Assembly (NCBI RefSeq): GCF_013694095.1
Contig: NZ_JACEFB010000006.1
Span: forward strand, 124,001-188,000
Source: Thermogemmata fonticola
GTDB taxonomy: Bacteria > Planctomycetota > Planctomycetia > Gemmatales > Gemmataceae
Direction: 5' to 3'
Length of the DNA stretch: 64,000 nucleotides
Every line of letters begins with the position of its first letter. The first letter of the stretch is position 1. A program made the position numbers and the translations under genes. Below the pieces are notes generated by a model that was not told the DNA's origin, made no database searches, and was given only the letters and a program-made list of their open reading frames with translations. Shown in pieces: positions 9,000-17,456 of the stretch.

Positions 9000-9863
9000 A
9001 TGCATTGGGAGCGGACAGGGATAGTGGCGATCCTGGGAGTGGTCTTGTCTCTCGCTTGCGGTTGCTGGCAGGGGGGACTGACAGCGTCCAAGGGGGCGAT
9101 GGCGAGCCGTTCTTTTCTCCCCCAATTACCCGTGGAGCTAGCGGTGGAAAGCGTGGTGCTGGCTTGCCCTGCCAAGGATAGGGAGGAGTATGACTCGCTT
9201 TGGCAGTCTGTGCGACCCGTTGGTGCACCGGAGAGCATTACCCTATGGAGTGAAAACGGACTGCGTCTTGGTGTGCTCCGTTCCCCTTTGCCCGCTCGAC
9301 TGCAACAATGGCTGGAGAACCAATCGGGTCATTTGTCCGGCTCGCTTCAGACTTTTCACCAGCGGCAGGAGGTATTTCTGACAACGACTCCCCTCATCGA
9401 ACGTTGTCGCCTGCGTTTGAGCACGGACTTGGCTGCTCCTGCGGTGGAAAAGGAATGGGAACAGATTGTCGGTGGGATTTGGCTTCAGCCTCGCCTACAC
9501 AAACGCGCTGTTCTGCTCCTTTGCGAACCCCGCTTGCAGTACGAGGAGCGGCACAGTTGGATCCGTCCTGCGCCGGATGCCAGCCGATTCCTCCGGAGTG
9601 AAGAGCCGTTGTTCGAACGGTTTCCCACCTTGCAAATGGAAGTTGAGCTGACCTCCGAAGATTATCTTATCCTCGGAACCTGGAGCGGTGCTGAGACGAA
9701 CTTGGGGGCGTTATTGTTCGGTTCAGGAGCTTCTCCCGCTCCTGTCTCACCAGAGGTTGCTACTCCCTCCGGTTTGCGATTACTCCTTCTGCGCGTACAA
9801 GCTCCCCAATTGGCTTTGAATCAGGATTTGCCGGAGATTCCGCCTCCCTACCTGCGCCGTTAG
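9000..9863 (+). CDS. Hypothetical lipoprotein
   Basis: I do not recognise a family. The frame is open from 8910, but the ATG at 9000, preceded by GGCAGGG, gives a 287-aa product that starts with a basic residue and a hydrophobic stretch (IVAILGVVLSLACGC). Either of the two cysteines could be the lipidated one, so a lipoprotein signal is likely. The rest is a soluble region with no visible catalytic motif, many Leu and Arg residues, and a Pro-rich end (LPEIPPPYLRR). It follows prmC on the same strand but probably has its own promoter, and it converges on hisB. It is probably anchored to a membrane facing the periplasm. Confidence 0.6.
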   Translation: MHWERTGIVAILGVVLSLACGCWQGGLTASKGAMASRSFLPQLPVELAVESVVLACPAKDREEYDSLWQSVRPVGAPESITLWSENGLRLGVLRSPLPARLQQWLENQSGHLSGSLQTFHQRQEVFLTTTPLIERCRLRLSTDLAAPAVEKEWEQIVGGIWLQPRLHKRAVLLLCEPRLQYEERHSWIRPAPDASRFLRSEEPLFERFPTLQMEVELTSEDYLILGTWSGAETNLGALLFGSGASPAPVSPEVATPSGLRLLLLRVQAPQLALNQDLPEIPPPYLRR

Positions 9864-9905
9864 GAGGGCCGGGAAGTGCGGTCCTGTGGGTGGCCATCGA
9901 ATGAT

Positions 9906-10493
9906 TCAGAGCACCCCTTTGGTGGAGGGAATATCGCGAATGCGGGGGTCCAGTTCCACCGCCATGCGTAGGGCGCGGGCGCAGGACTTGAAAATGGCTT
10001 CCACCATATGGTGGACGTTGCGGCCGTGGTGAAGCAAGACATGCAAATTGAAGTGGGCGTGATGGACAACGGCTCGCCAGAATTCCTCGGCCAATTCGGC
10101 AGGAAACGCGCCGAGTTGCACCGAGGGAAGCACGGCATGCCAAACGCATGCTGGCCGACCGCTCAAATCGATAGCCGCGGTTACGAGGGTTTCATCCATG
10201 GGCAAGATGCAATGGCCGAAACGGCGAATGCCCGCCTTGTCTCCGAGAGCCTGATGCAGAGCCTGACCCAGGCATATACCGACATCTTCCACGGTGTGGT
10301 GGGCGTCGATCTGCAGGTCCCCCTGACAACTCACCTGCAAATCGAATAAGCTGTGCCGTCCGAGTTGCTCCAACATGTGGTCAAAAAAGCCGACTCCGGT
10401 GGTTGCCTGCACTTGTCCATGGCCATCGAGGTTCAGTTGAAGGTGGATGGTCGTTTCCCGGGTCGTGCGTTCAACAACCGCTGTGCGTGCCAT
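9906..10493 (-). CDS. hisB: Imidazoleglycerol-phosphate dehydratase
   Basis: The seventh step of histidine synthesis: dehydration of imidazole glycerol phosphate to imidazole acetol phosphate. The 195-aa single-domain enzyme has the usual length of stand-alone HisB, without the phosphatase domain of the E. coli fusion. The metal-binding motifs are visible: FFDHM (H39), DAHHTVED (H65, H66, E69) and VHHMVEAIFK (H161, H162, E165). The typical STKG ending is present. It is the last gene of hisD-hisC-hisB, 55 bases after hisC. Confidence 0.95.
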   Translation of the reverse strand: MARTAVVERTTRETTIHLQLNLDGHGQVQATTGVGFFDHMLEQLGRHSLFDLQVSCQGDLQIDAHHTVEDVGICLGQALHQALGDKAGIRRFGHCILPMDETLVTAAIDLSGRPACVWHAVLPSVQLGAFPAELAEEFWRAVVHHAHFNLHVLLHHGRNVHHMVEAIFKSCARALRMAVELDPRIRDIPSTKGVL

Positions 10494-10548
10494 AGAAGCA
10501 GTGCTCCGCCGAGTATGGGTATGGGGATTGCTGGGAGGGGTGGAGTCC

Positions 10549-11649
10549 CTAGCTTTGGAGGATCAGTTCCAGGGTTTCCACCAACCGATCCATTTCCACA
10601 TCGGTACCGATGGAGATACGGAGTCCGTCATAGCCGTCATAATTCATGTAACGGACGAGGATGTTACGGCTCGCTAGCTCCTGGGCAATAGTCCCGGCGG
10701 GGCGGTCCCTGTGACGGCACCAGAGAAAGTTCGCATGACTGGGTGTCACATCGAACCCTAGATTTGCCAAGGCATGGGTAAGACGTTGGCGTGTTGCACG
10801 AATTCTTCCCCGGATTTGCTCGAAGTATTCCCGATCCTCCAAGGCGGCGGATGCGGCAGCTAAACTCAAGACGTCGCAATTGTAGGAATCCTTCACCTTG
10901 ATCAATTCTCGGATCAATTCGGGACGAGCAATGGCAAAGCCGAAGCGGATGCCCGCAAGGGAATATGATTTACTCAAGCTACGGGTGATGATCAGATTGG
11001 GTAAGTGAGGAAGCAGCGCCAGGCCGTTCCAATCGGCGAAGTCAGCATAGGCTTCATCCAAAACAAGAGGGGCCGGAGCCAAGGTTTCTGCCAAGCGACG
11101 GATCGCTTGGGGTTGGACCACTGTTCCCGAGGGCGAGTTGGGATTGGCCAAGAAGGTTAAGTGGGCGTGGGGTGCAGGCCAGGGATCGGGGAGTTGCCAA
11201 TCGGTGGTGAAGGGCACAGGAACAAAGCGTGCTCCTTGAATCTCAGCGAGCGTGCGATAGAGCAGATAACCGGGCATGGGAGCTGCCAGATACCCTCCGG
11301 CTGGAACGAAAGCACGCGTCAGGATGGTCAGAAGATCATCGGAACCATTGCCAATGAGGAACCAATCCGGTTCCAGTTGGAAGATACGGGCCGCTGTGTG
11401 CCGGAAGTTATCACCGAGCGGAGGGGGATATTTCCGGAGTTTTTCGGCGGTGAGGGTTTCGCGAATGGCCTCGAAGACACGCGGGCTGGGCGGATAAGGA
11501 TTCTCGTTGGTGTTGAGCTTGAGAACGTTAGGGTTGTTGCGCTGTTCACCGGGGACGTACCCCTGCATCGCGCGGATGTCGGGCCGCAAGGCGCTGAGAA
11601 CGGTCAGCGGCGAGGACGGCTCGGATGATGGAGCAGGCGGCAAGCTCAT
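10549..11649 (-). CDS. hisC: Histidinol-phosphate aminotransferase
   Basis: A PLP-dependent class I/II aminotransferase that makes L-histidinol phosphate from imidazole acetol phosphate and glutamate. The 366-aa product starts at the ATG at 11649; the longer frame reaching 11757 would run back into hisD. The PLP lysine is K227 in TRSLSKSYSLAG. The NPNSPSGT (169-176) and DEAYADF (198-204) motifs are typical of HisC. It starts one base after the hisD stop, so translation is probably coupled. No clear Shine-Dalgarno sequence precedes it, which fits coupling. Confidence 0.94.
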   Translation of the reverse strand: MSLPPAPSSEPSSPLTVLSALRPDIRAMQGYVPGEQRNNPNVLKLNTNENPYPPSPRVFEAIRETLTAEKLRKYPPPLGDNFRHTAARIFQLEPDWFLIGNGSDDLLTILTRAFVPAGGYLAAPMPGYLLYRTLAEIQGARFVPVPFTTDWQLPDPWPAPHAHLTFLANPNSPSGTVVQPQAIRRLAETLAPAPLVLDEAYADFADWNGLALLPHLPNLIITRSLSKSYSLAGIRFGFAIARPELIRELIKVKDSYNCDVLSLAAASAALEDREYFEQIRGRIRATRQRLTHALANLGFDVTPSHANFLWCRHRDRPAGTIAQELASRNILVRYMNYDGYDGLRISIGTDVEMDRLVETLELILQS

Positions 11650-11650
11650 G

Positions 11651-13090
11651 TTAGGAGATTGATGACTTCTTCGTGTTCGTGGGTGAAACCTGGCTTTTGA
11701 CGGCTTTCGGTTTCGGGCGAGCTTCCGGCCCTCTGTCGTTCGCTCGAATTTCCACACTGGCTGCGTGAGCTGTGAGGCCTTCCACTTTGGCCATGTAAAT
11801 CACGTCCTCGGCAATTTCCTTGAGTCCATTGCGCGTGAAGCGGAGGATGCTGGTTCGCTTGCGGAAATCGTTGGCGTTGAGACCGCTCGCAAAACGAGCT
11901 GTTCCCCCCGTGGGCAGGACATGGGATGGTCCTGCGGCGTAGTCACCGAGCGCTACAGGAGTGAACGGTCCTAAAAAGATCGCTCCCGCATGCTGAACGT
12001 CATCCGCGAATGCTTCAGGGTCGCGGGTCTGGATATGCAGATGTTCCGGAGCTAGGGTGTTGACGCAGCGCAAGGCTTCCTTTTTATCTGGGGCCAGGAC
12101 TAAAGCCCCATATCGCTCCAGGCTCTCACGTGCTAGATCGCCACGTTCCAATCGGGACAACTGTTTATCCAAGGCGGCTGCCACCTCATCCAACAGCGGC
12201 GCATACCACGTGACCAAGATAGCGACACCGGGTGCATGTTCCGCTTGGGCAATCATATCCAGGGCCAAGTAATCCGGGTGTGCGGAATCGTCCGCTACGA
12301 CTACGATCTCGCTAGGCCCTGCTAGGCAGTCGATGGCGACGTGCCCGAACACATATTTCTTAGCTAGGGCTACATATTGCGAACCAGGACCGATAATCAT
12401 ATCCACCGGCTTCAGCCCTTCAATTCCGTAGGCCATCGCAGCAATGGCCTGGGCACCTCCCAACCGATAGACTTCGCGAATTCCCAATTCGTGACATACA
12501 GCTAGCATGCGGGGGTTGTACGCGCCGCTCGGAGTCGGTGGCAGACACACCGCAATTTCTTCCACCCCTGCTGCCTGGGCTGGGCAGACGGTCATCAAAA
12601 GAGTGGACGGATACGCCGCGGCTCCTCCCGGACAATAGATGCCCACTCGCTGCATCGGACGGTACCGCACGTGCAATTCGTGCTTACCGGACACGCGCAT
12701 CTCGGCATCCCGATGCAACAATCCCGATTGAAATTGCACCACGTTGTATTGAATCTGCCGGATAACTTCTAGAAACTCGGATTCTGCTTGCGCATGGGCT
12801 GCGGCCATCTCTTCGGCGGGAACGCGAATCTGCTCCGGCTTCAGCTTGATTTTGTCCAATTGTTCAGTAAAATGGAGGACAGCAGCCAAGCCTTTGTCAC
12901 GGACGGCTTGGCAAATGCGTTCCACGGCACGGGCTGGTGTCAGGGCTTCCCCAAACACTGCTTGGGTTAGCTTTTTCCCAGCGGGAGTGACAACTTCTGC
13001 ATCCCACCGTAACTGATCACGGAGTTTATACAATTGTTGGGTGGCCGAGGGGGTGCTCAGATCAATCCGCCGCAGCTTCACTATTGGCAT
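11651..13090 (-). CDS. hisD: Histidinol dehydrogenase
   Basis: It performs the last two steps of histidine synthesis, a zinc- and NAD-dependent four-electron oxidation of histidinol to histidine. At 479 aa it is longer than the usual 430. The extra length is a C-terminal Lys/Pro/Ser-rich tail after about residue 450. Family motifs are GPGSQYVALAKKYVFG, the acidic GPSEIVVVADDSAHP segment and GPSHVLPTGGTARF. It is the first gene of the his group on this strand. The rest of the pathway (hisG, hisA, hisF, hisH, hisI) is not in the window. Confidence 0.95.
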   Translation of the reverse strand: MPIVKLRRIDLSTPSATQQLYKLRDQLRWDAEVVTPAGKKLTQAVFGEALTPARAVERICQAVRDKGLAAVLHFTEQLDKIKLKPEQIRVPAEEMAAAHAQAESEFLEVIRQIQYNVVQFQSGLLHRDAEMRVSGKHELHVRYRPMQRVGIYCPGGAAAYPSTLLMTVCPAQAAGVEEIAVCLPPTPSGAYNPRMLAVCHELGIREVYRLGGAQAIAAMAYGIEGLKPVDMIIGPGSQYVALAKKYVFGHVAIDCLAGPSEIVVVADDSAHPDYLALDMIAQAEHAPGVAILVTWYAPLLDEVAAALDKQLSRLERGDLARESLERYGALVLAPDKKEALRCVNTLAPEHLHIQTRDPEAFADDVQHAGAIFLGPFTPVALGDYAAGPSHVLPTGGTARFASGLNANDFRKRTSILRFTRNGLKEIAEDVIYMAKVEGLTAHAASVEIRANDRGPEARPKPKAVKSQVSPTNTKKSSIS

Positions 13091-13432
13091 GGAATTTCCC
13101 TCGCCGCAGTCATGTCACGTTGCAAACAACAATAATCACCCCCCTCGAAGAATTGCGCTGTCCTGGGGAGGGTGAGCTTATTTGCCGTCATGGCATCGAT
13201 GGCCTAGCGCTTATCTCTCCTTTATATGGCTTTTATCTTTCACTTCAACCTGGGTTCCAAGAGGTGGCCGCGTGTCTCACTTGATCGCCCGATAAAAGAT
13301 GGATGGGATGGGGGTATGATTTCTTGCTTATGGCTAATCTCGAATTGGGTTGGAGAGTCGAATAGTTGGCGAATAATTTGGTAAAGTAAAGTGAGCAGGC
13401 TATTTTGTTGAGAAAATGCAGGAGGCATCTTC
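13091..13432. other. Intergenic region upstream of hisD
   Basis: About 340 bases between hisD and the insertion sequence, AT-rich in its right half. It must contain the his promoter, but I see no clear -35/-10 pair and no attenuator-like His-codon leader peptide. Confidence 0.3.
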
Positions 13433-14309
13433 GAGCGCCTAATAAAACCTCTCTTGGCAAGGCATAACGGGAGCCAAGGAGGGGATGCACCACGACCACA
13501 GAGATTGTCTCGGAGGAACTATGGGCGGTGATCCAGCCGCTTCTTCCGCCTCGCAAGCCCAACCCAAGGAGAGGGCGACCGCCTCTCCCAGACCGGCAGG
13601 TGCTGACAGGCATCTTGTTCGTGCTGATGACCGGCCTTCCCTGGAAGAAGCTGCCCAAGGAGATGGCCTGAGACGGCGGCATGACCTGTTGGCGAAGACT
13701 CCGAGGCTGGCAACAGGTCGGGGTCTGGAAGCGTCTCCACCAGGCACTGCTGGACCGTCTGGGCGAGGCGGACAAGATAGACTGGTCGCGGGCGTCGTTG
13801 GACTCCGCTACGGCGCCTGCCTCCAAGGGGGCGAAGCGGCCGGGCCGAATCTGACGGATTGCGGCCGAACGGGCACGAAGCGTCATCCGGTGGTCGATGC
13901 GGACGGCATCCCGTTGGCCGTGACTGTCTGGGCGGCCCACGTCCATGACAGTCAGAGGATGGAAGAGACCCTCGAGGCCGTTGAGCCGATCCGATCCGGC
14001 GGCGTGGAGGGCGCCCCCGCAAGCGGTCTGAGAAGCTGCACGCGGCTAATACCTAGGATTTGGTGGGAGAAGCGCTGGGCTTTGCGGAAGCGGGGGATTC
14101 AGCCGAGGATGGCGCGACGGGGAATCGAAAGCCGGTGAAGACTGGGGCGTTCCCGGTGGGTGGCGGAGCGGACGCATTCCTGGTTGAACCGGTTGTGACG
14201 TCTGAGGATTCGCTTTGAGCTTCGGTCGGATATTCCTCTGGCATTCCTTGGCCTCGGTTGTGCCTTGATTTGCTGGAAGTTCATCCAAACCTGGTTTTGT
14301 TAGGCGCTC
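13433..14309 (+). mobile_element. Decayed IS5-family insertion sequence with both terminal inverted repeats
   Basis: An 877-bp element bounded by imperfect terminal inverted repeats. The left end is 13433-13457 and the right end 14285-14309, both reading GAGCGCCTAAyAAAACC inward. They agree at 20 of 25 positions and at 16 of the first 17. The interior is one transposase gene on the + strand, broken by stops and frameshifts. The size fits the IS5 family (IS427/IS1031-like), which typically makes very short target duplications. TTA lies outside the right end and TTC outside the left, so a 3-bp duplication with one later change is possible but not shown. Confidence 0.8.
13486..14303 (+). pseudogene. 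IS5-family DDE transposase pseudogene
   Basis: Reading across three frames gives a near full-length transposase. It runs from EELWAVIQPLLPPRKPN and GILFVLMTGLPWKKLPKEM, through MTCWRRLRGWQQVGVWKRLHQ and DWSRASLDSATAP (first Asp region). KRHPVVDADGIPLAVT (second Asp region) and RPRKRSEKLHA follow. Then come LRKRGIQPRMARRGIE, WVAERTHSWLN (catalytic Glu region) and the terminal CALICWKF. In-frame TGA stops occur at 13669, 13852, 14136 and 14196. Frame changes are needed near 13810-13860, 14000-14015 and 14045-14085. The original start codon is also lost. All catalytic segments are recognisable, but no functional protein can be made. Confidence 0.82.
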
Positions 14310-15305
14310 TTATTTTTGTATGGCAGGTGAGAGAGGGACACCGCCGAGGGGCAGCAGGGATGTTCCGTTTCCTGTTTCTGGAGAGGATGACGGCGGTTGG
14401 ACCGACGCCGGGTCAGAGTGCAGATGCCCGGCAGGTAAGACAGCCGGTGCGGAGCTGGATGGTTTTGGAAGGGAATAGGCGACCTCTAATTCAGTCAGAA
14501 ACTGTCGGGCTTGTTCACAATTCGGGTCCGATTGTAAGGCTAGGTGAAGCTGTTGCCGGCTGGCCTCCACATATCCCATATGTTCTAGCACGCGGGCCAA
14601 GTGATAACGGGCCAAGCTCTCTGGCATGATTTCTCGGAAGGTTGCTAAGGCTTCGTCATAACGTCCGGCGCGAGCTAGGCAGAAGCCTTTAGTCTTACGA
14701 ATGTTCCGGCTTTCGGGATCCCCGCGTAAAGCTTCGTCGCACCACCGCACTGCCCCTTCCCAGTCTTTCCATTGGGCGTGAACCAAAGCGATTTGGTAAC
14801 GGGCTTGGATGTCCTGGGGATAGTATTGCAAGTAGCGGTGATACACATCCAAGGCCTTCTGCCGTTCTCCCAAGCGGGCATGATATTGAGCTAGCCCCAG
14901 TAGTGCTGTGGGGTTTTTGGGGTCTTGTTGCAGGGCTTTTTGGAATCCTTGACGGGCTTGGTCCAAAAGCAATTCCCGGCTGGCTGGGGCGGTTTCCTCT
15001 GCGAAAGCGGCGTCTAGTTGGACCTGGGCCAGAATCGCGATAGTTTCAGGTTTCGGCGGTCCTTGCGAGGAGTTACTACTGGTGAGGTGCGGTAACTGCA
15101 CCGAGACCTGCGGTGACTGCCCCCACAAGGAGCGCAGACCTCCGCGGGAGGTTGTCGCGGAGTGAAATGCAGGGGTTTGCAAGGCGACGTCAAGTGGGGG
15201 TTGGACAGGGGAATGATTGCAGCCGATCAGGATGAGACAAAGGAAGCAGCCCCACCCCCCCTTCCTGCCCTCTCTGCGGCGCCATCCCTGGCCTTCCATG
15301 TCCAT
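14310..15305 (-). CDS. TPR lipoprotein, TadD-like
   Basis: The likely start is the ATG at 15305 (331 aa; an ATG two codons later is equally possible). An Arg/Lys-rich start leads into FLCLILIGC, a lipobox with C29 as the lipidated residue. A Ser/Pro linker follows. Then comes a run of tetratricopeptide repeats (about 88-285), for example ALLGLAQYHARLGERQKAL, and a Pro/Ser-rich tail. In Tad loci the TPR lipoprotein TadD acts as pilotin for the secretin, and this gene closes the Tad cluster on the same strand, 54 bases after the AAA+ gene. The stop codon TAA (14310-14312) touches the right end of the insertion sequence, so the native C-terminus may have been altered by that insertion. The TadD role is inferred from context and architecture. 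Confidence 0.75.
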   Translation of the reverse strand: MDMEGQGWRRREGRKGGWGCFLCLILIGCNHSPVQPPLDVALQTPAFHSATTSRGGLRSLWGQSPQVSVQLPHLTSSNSSQGPPKPETIAILAQVQLDAAFAEETAPASRELLLDQARQGFQKALQQDPKNPTALLGLAQYHARLGERQKALDVYHRYLQYYPQDIQARYQIALVHAQWKDWEGAVRWCDEALRGDPESRNIRKTKGFCLARAGRYDEALATFREIMPESLARYHLARVLEHMGYVEASRQQLHLALQSDPNCEQARQFLTELEVAYSLPKPSSSAPAVLPAGHLHSDPASVQPPSSSPETGNGTSLLPLGGVPLSPAIQK

Positions 15306-15359
15306 CCTCGGTATTCCATGAGTTCGGGGCGGCAGCTTAGTGATTAGGCCGGACAATCC

Positions 15360-16706
15360 TTATTGAAACTCGGCGATGAAGCTAGCGGCGGCCTCGGCGA
15401 TAAGGTCTCGCGTCAAATGCACTGGCTGCCGTCTATATCGACAAATCGACTGGACAATTTCCAGCAAATCACGGCAATCGCTCGCCCGCGGAGCACGACC
15501 ACGGTTGTAATACCGCTCATATAAGTAATCGACCGCTGACGGATCATAATTCATTCCCAGACGGCGGCAGTGATACTGGAAGATACGCTCGTAAACATCA
15601 CGGGGCGGTGCAGTAACACCCACCTTGTGGCGAATACGGCGGAGAAAGGCATCGTCCACCAGTTGCTTCGGGTCCAAGTTAGTACTGAAAATGATCAATT
15701 GCTCGAAGGGAACCTGGAACTTTTTACCACTGGCGACGGTCAGGAAATCGTGACGATCTTCCAGAGGCAGAATCCAGCGATTGAGCAGTTCGCGGGGACT
15801 GCATTGCTGCCGCCCGAAGTCGTCAATCAGGAAGACCCCGCCATTGGCCTTGAAGTGGATAGGGGCCTGGTAGAAGTTGGAGTCGGAGAAGTAGCGCAAG
15901 TCCAGCATCGAGAGGGTCAATTCACCCCCCGTAACGATAACAGGGCGGCGGATGCGGACCCAGCGCCGGTCATACGAACCGGTGGTCAAAAGCCTCCTTA
16001 CAGCAGCATCCGTGTCTTCTTCTCCATCTGTGGCAGTGTCATCGACGACGTGCAGAGACGGATCGAACACTGTGATGATGTTTTCGTCGGCTAGGAACGC
16101 ATAAGGAACATAGATCGATCCCCCGACATTATTCATGAATTCTCCAATCGCCCGTGCGATGGCCGTCTTACCATTGCCGGGAGGACCATAGATGAATACG
16201 GAGCGGCCACTGACGATCGCCGGTCCTATGGCATTGAACATCTCTTCCTTGAGCACCAGATGGCTGAAGGGAGCCTTCAATGCTTCCGGGTAACAATTCA
16301 AACCCACCACGGTTTGGCGGTAGCATTGCTCCACGTAATCCTCTAGAGGAACAGGTGCCGGACCGATATAGGCACAAAACTCCATAGCCTCTTGCGCCCG
16401 TTTGCGACCAAGGTCGGTCAGGCTAAACCGATAGCTCACCTCGCCGACCAGATCGCCACCGTCCACCTGCAAAGCCTTCTCGTCTTTGAGGAACTTGAGA
16501 CTGTCACGGATCACTTTGAAAGGCAAGCAGAGGAATTGGGCCAAGTCTCGCCCTAACATGGCTCCGCGGGTGTAAATTGTCCGCAGAATCATGTCGCATA
16601 AGAATCCTTGGCTGAGGCCGGATTCACGGAGTGTCTCGGGTGCTGTCGGCGCTTCCGGCGTCGGATTCATTTCCCATTCGGATGCTGAATGATGCGATAA
16701 GGCCAT
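15360..16706 (-). CDS. AAA+ ATPase with N-terminal winged-helix-like region, in the Tad pilus locus
   Basis: The ATG at 16706 follows GGGAGGGAATCGAAC and gives 448 aa. Residues 30-115 look like a winged helix (GAMLGRDLAQFLCLPFKVIRDSLKFL and a wing around YRFSLTDLGRKRA). The AAA+ module has Walker A GPPGNGKT (174-181) and Walker B VFLIDD (291-296, with Asp in place of the usual Glu). It also has sensor 1 in IFSTNLDP and a candidate arginine finger in RRIRH (356-360). The spacing between Walker A and B is long (about 110 residues) and includes an acidic insert (TDGEEDTD). No transmembrane segment is seen. It lies between the pilus platform genes and the TadD-like gene, all on one strand, which suggests a role in assembly or control of the pilus. 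Its true function is unknown to me. Confidence 0.8.
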   Translation of the reverse strand: MALSHHSASEWEMNPTPEAPTAPETLRESGLSQGFLCDMILRTIYTRGAMLGRDLAQFLCLPFKVIRDSLKFLKDEKALQVDGGDLVGEVSYRFSLTDLGRKRAQEAMEFCAYIGPAPVPLEDYVEQCYRQTVVGLNCYPEALKAPFSHLVLKEEMFNAIGPAIVSGRSVFIYGPPGNGKTAIARAIGEFMNNVGGSIYVPYAFLADENIITVFDPSLHVVDDTATDGEEDTDAAVRRLLTTGSYDRRWVRIRRPVIVTGGELTLSMLDLRYFSDSNFYQAPIHFKANGGVFLIDDFGRQQCSPRELLNRWILPLEDRHDFLTVASGKKFQVPFEQLIIFSTNLDPKQLVDDAFLRRIRHKVGVTAPPRDVYERIFQYHCRRLGMNYDPSAVDYLYERYYNRGRAPRASDCRDLLEIVQSICRYRRQPVHLTRDLIAEAAASFIAEFQ

Positions 16707-16903
16707 GTTCGATTCCCTCCCCTGGACGGACCATGTTCGCCAAGACCACCGTTCGCCCCGTTCCCCCTTCACCATCTAACAGTTCGTTCGTGGAACGAGC
16801 CTATTCCCTCGGGTGGTGGTGCATTAACCCCGTGGATCGAAGTCAATCCCGCATGCCGTTGGACGATATGCCAGCACGCCCGTCCGTGGATGTGCTTTGC
16901 GTC

Positions 16904-17152
16904 CTAACCCTTGTTTCCCTTGACACGGGTAATGATGAAGAGGGCTATAGCTCCGGCAATGAGTACGGTCATAATCACGCCATCTTGCCGTCGGAATATC
17001 CCCTCCCAATAGTCCTGAAACTCCTGCCAATAGCCGCTAGCCCAGAGGTTGGCTGATCCTGCGTAACAGGGAGATGCACTCAGCAGCATCCCTAAGGCAG
17101 CGATGGCGAAAACAAAACCGGCCGTGCGAGTTCTACTACCCAGGCATCTCAT
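16904..17152 (-). CDS. Small membrane protein of the Tad locus, function unknown
   Basis: The ATG at 17152 is preceded by GAGGATGCT and gives 82 aa; longer in-frame starts lack ribosome-binding sites. The N-terminus is basic and then hydrophobic (TAGFVFAIAALGMLLSASPCYAG), which is a signal peptide probably cut after AYAG/CYAG. A short polar part follows with an aromatic cluster (WASGYWQEFQDYWEGIF). A C-terminal transmembrane helix (GVIMTVLIAGAIALFIITRV) ends in KGNKG. I do not recognise the family. The layout resembles small pilus-associated membrane proteins, but it has no prepilin cleavage motif. Confidence 0.65.
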   Translation of the reverse strand: MRCLGSRTRTAGFVFAIAALGMLLSASPCYAGSANLWASGYWQEFQDYWEGIFRRQDGVIMTVLIAGAIALFIITRVKGNKG

Positions 17153-17456
17153 AGCATCCTCAGTCCGAATTGTGGAACTTTTCGGAATCGCAGGGGCTGT
17201 GGCAGTGTAAATCGGAACTTGAAAGTGGCTCATGCCCCTGGGCCAGGAATTCGACAACTCCTGTTTCAAGCATAGAATGCGGCTGCGTCGTTTGCGTTAG
17301 CATGGCCGGGGATAAGGAGGACAAAGGCGGCAGATGATGGTGCCAGGTCCAAGAATTGAGAAAATGCAAATAATCCCTGAGCGGGGCAAGGTTTTACCGC
17401 TCAGGGGCTTAACAGTGCTGTAGACAGAGCTTGAATGATCAATGGGAAAGCGGGGA
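17153..17456. other. Intergenic region within the Tad locus
   Basis: About 300 bases between the small membrane protein and the OmpA-like lipoprotein gene. No supported gene, promoter or clear terminator was seen. Confidence 0.3.

Noticed and set aside
13485-14138. Long plus-strand open frame of 217 codons in the insertion sequence
   Set aside because: Only segments of it match the transposase; the rest is out of frame. It is one fragment of a pseudogene, not a gene.
16700-16735. A tRNA-like GTTCGATTCCC stretch
   Set aside because: It has no matching acceptor or anticodon stems around it and lies over the start region of the AAA+ gene.
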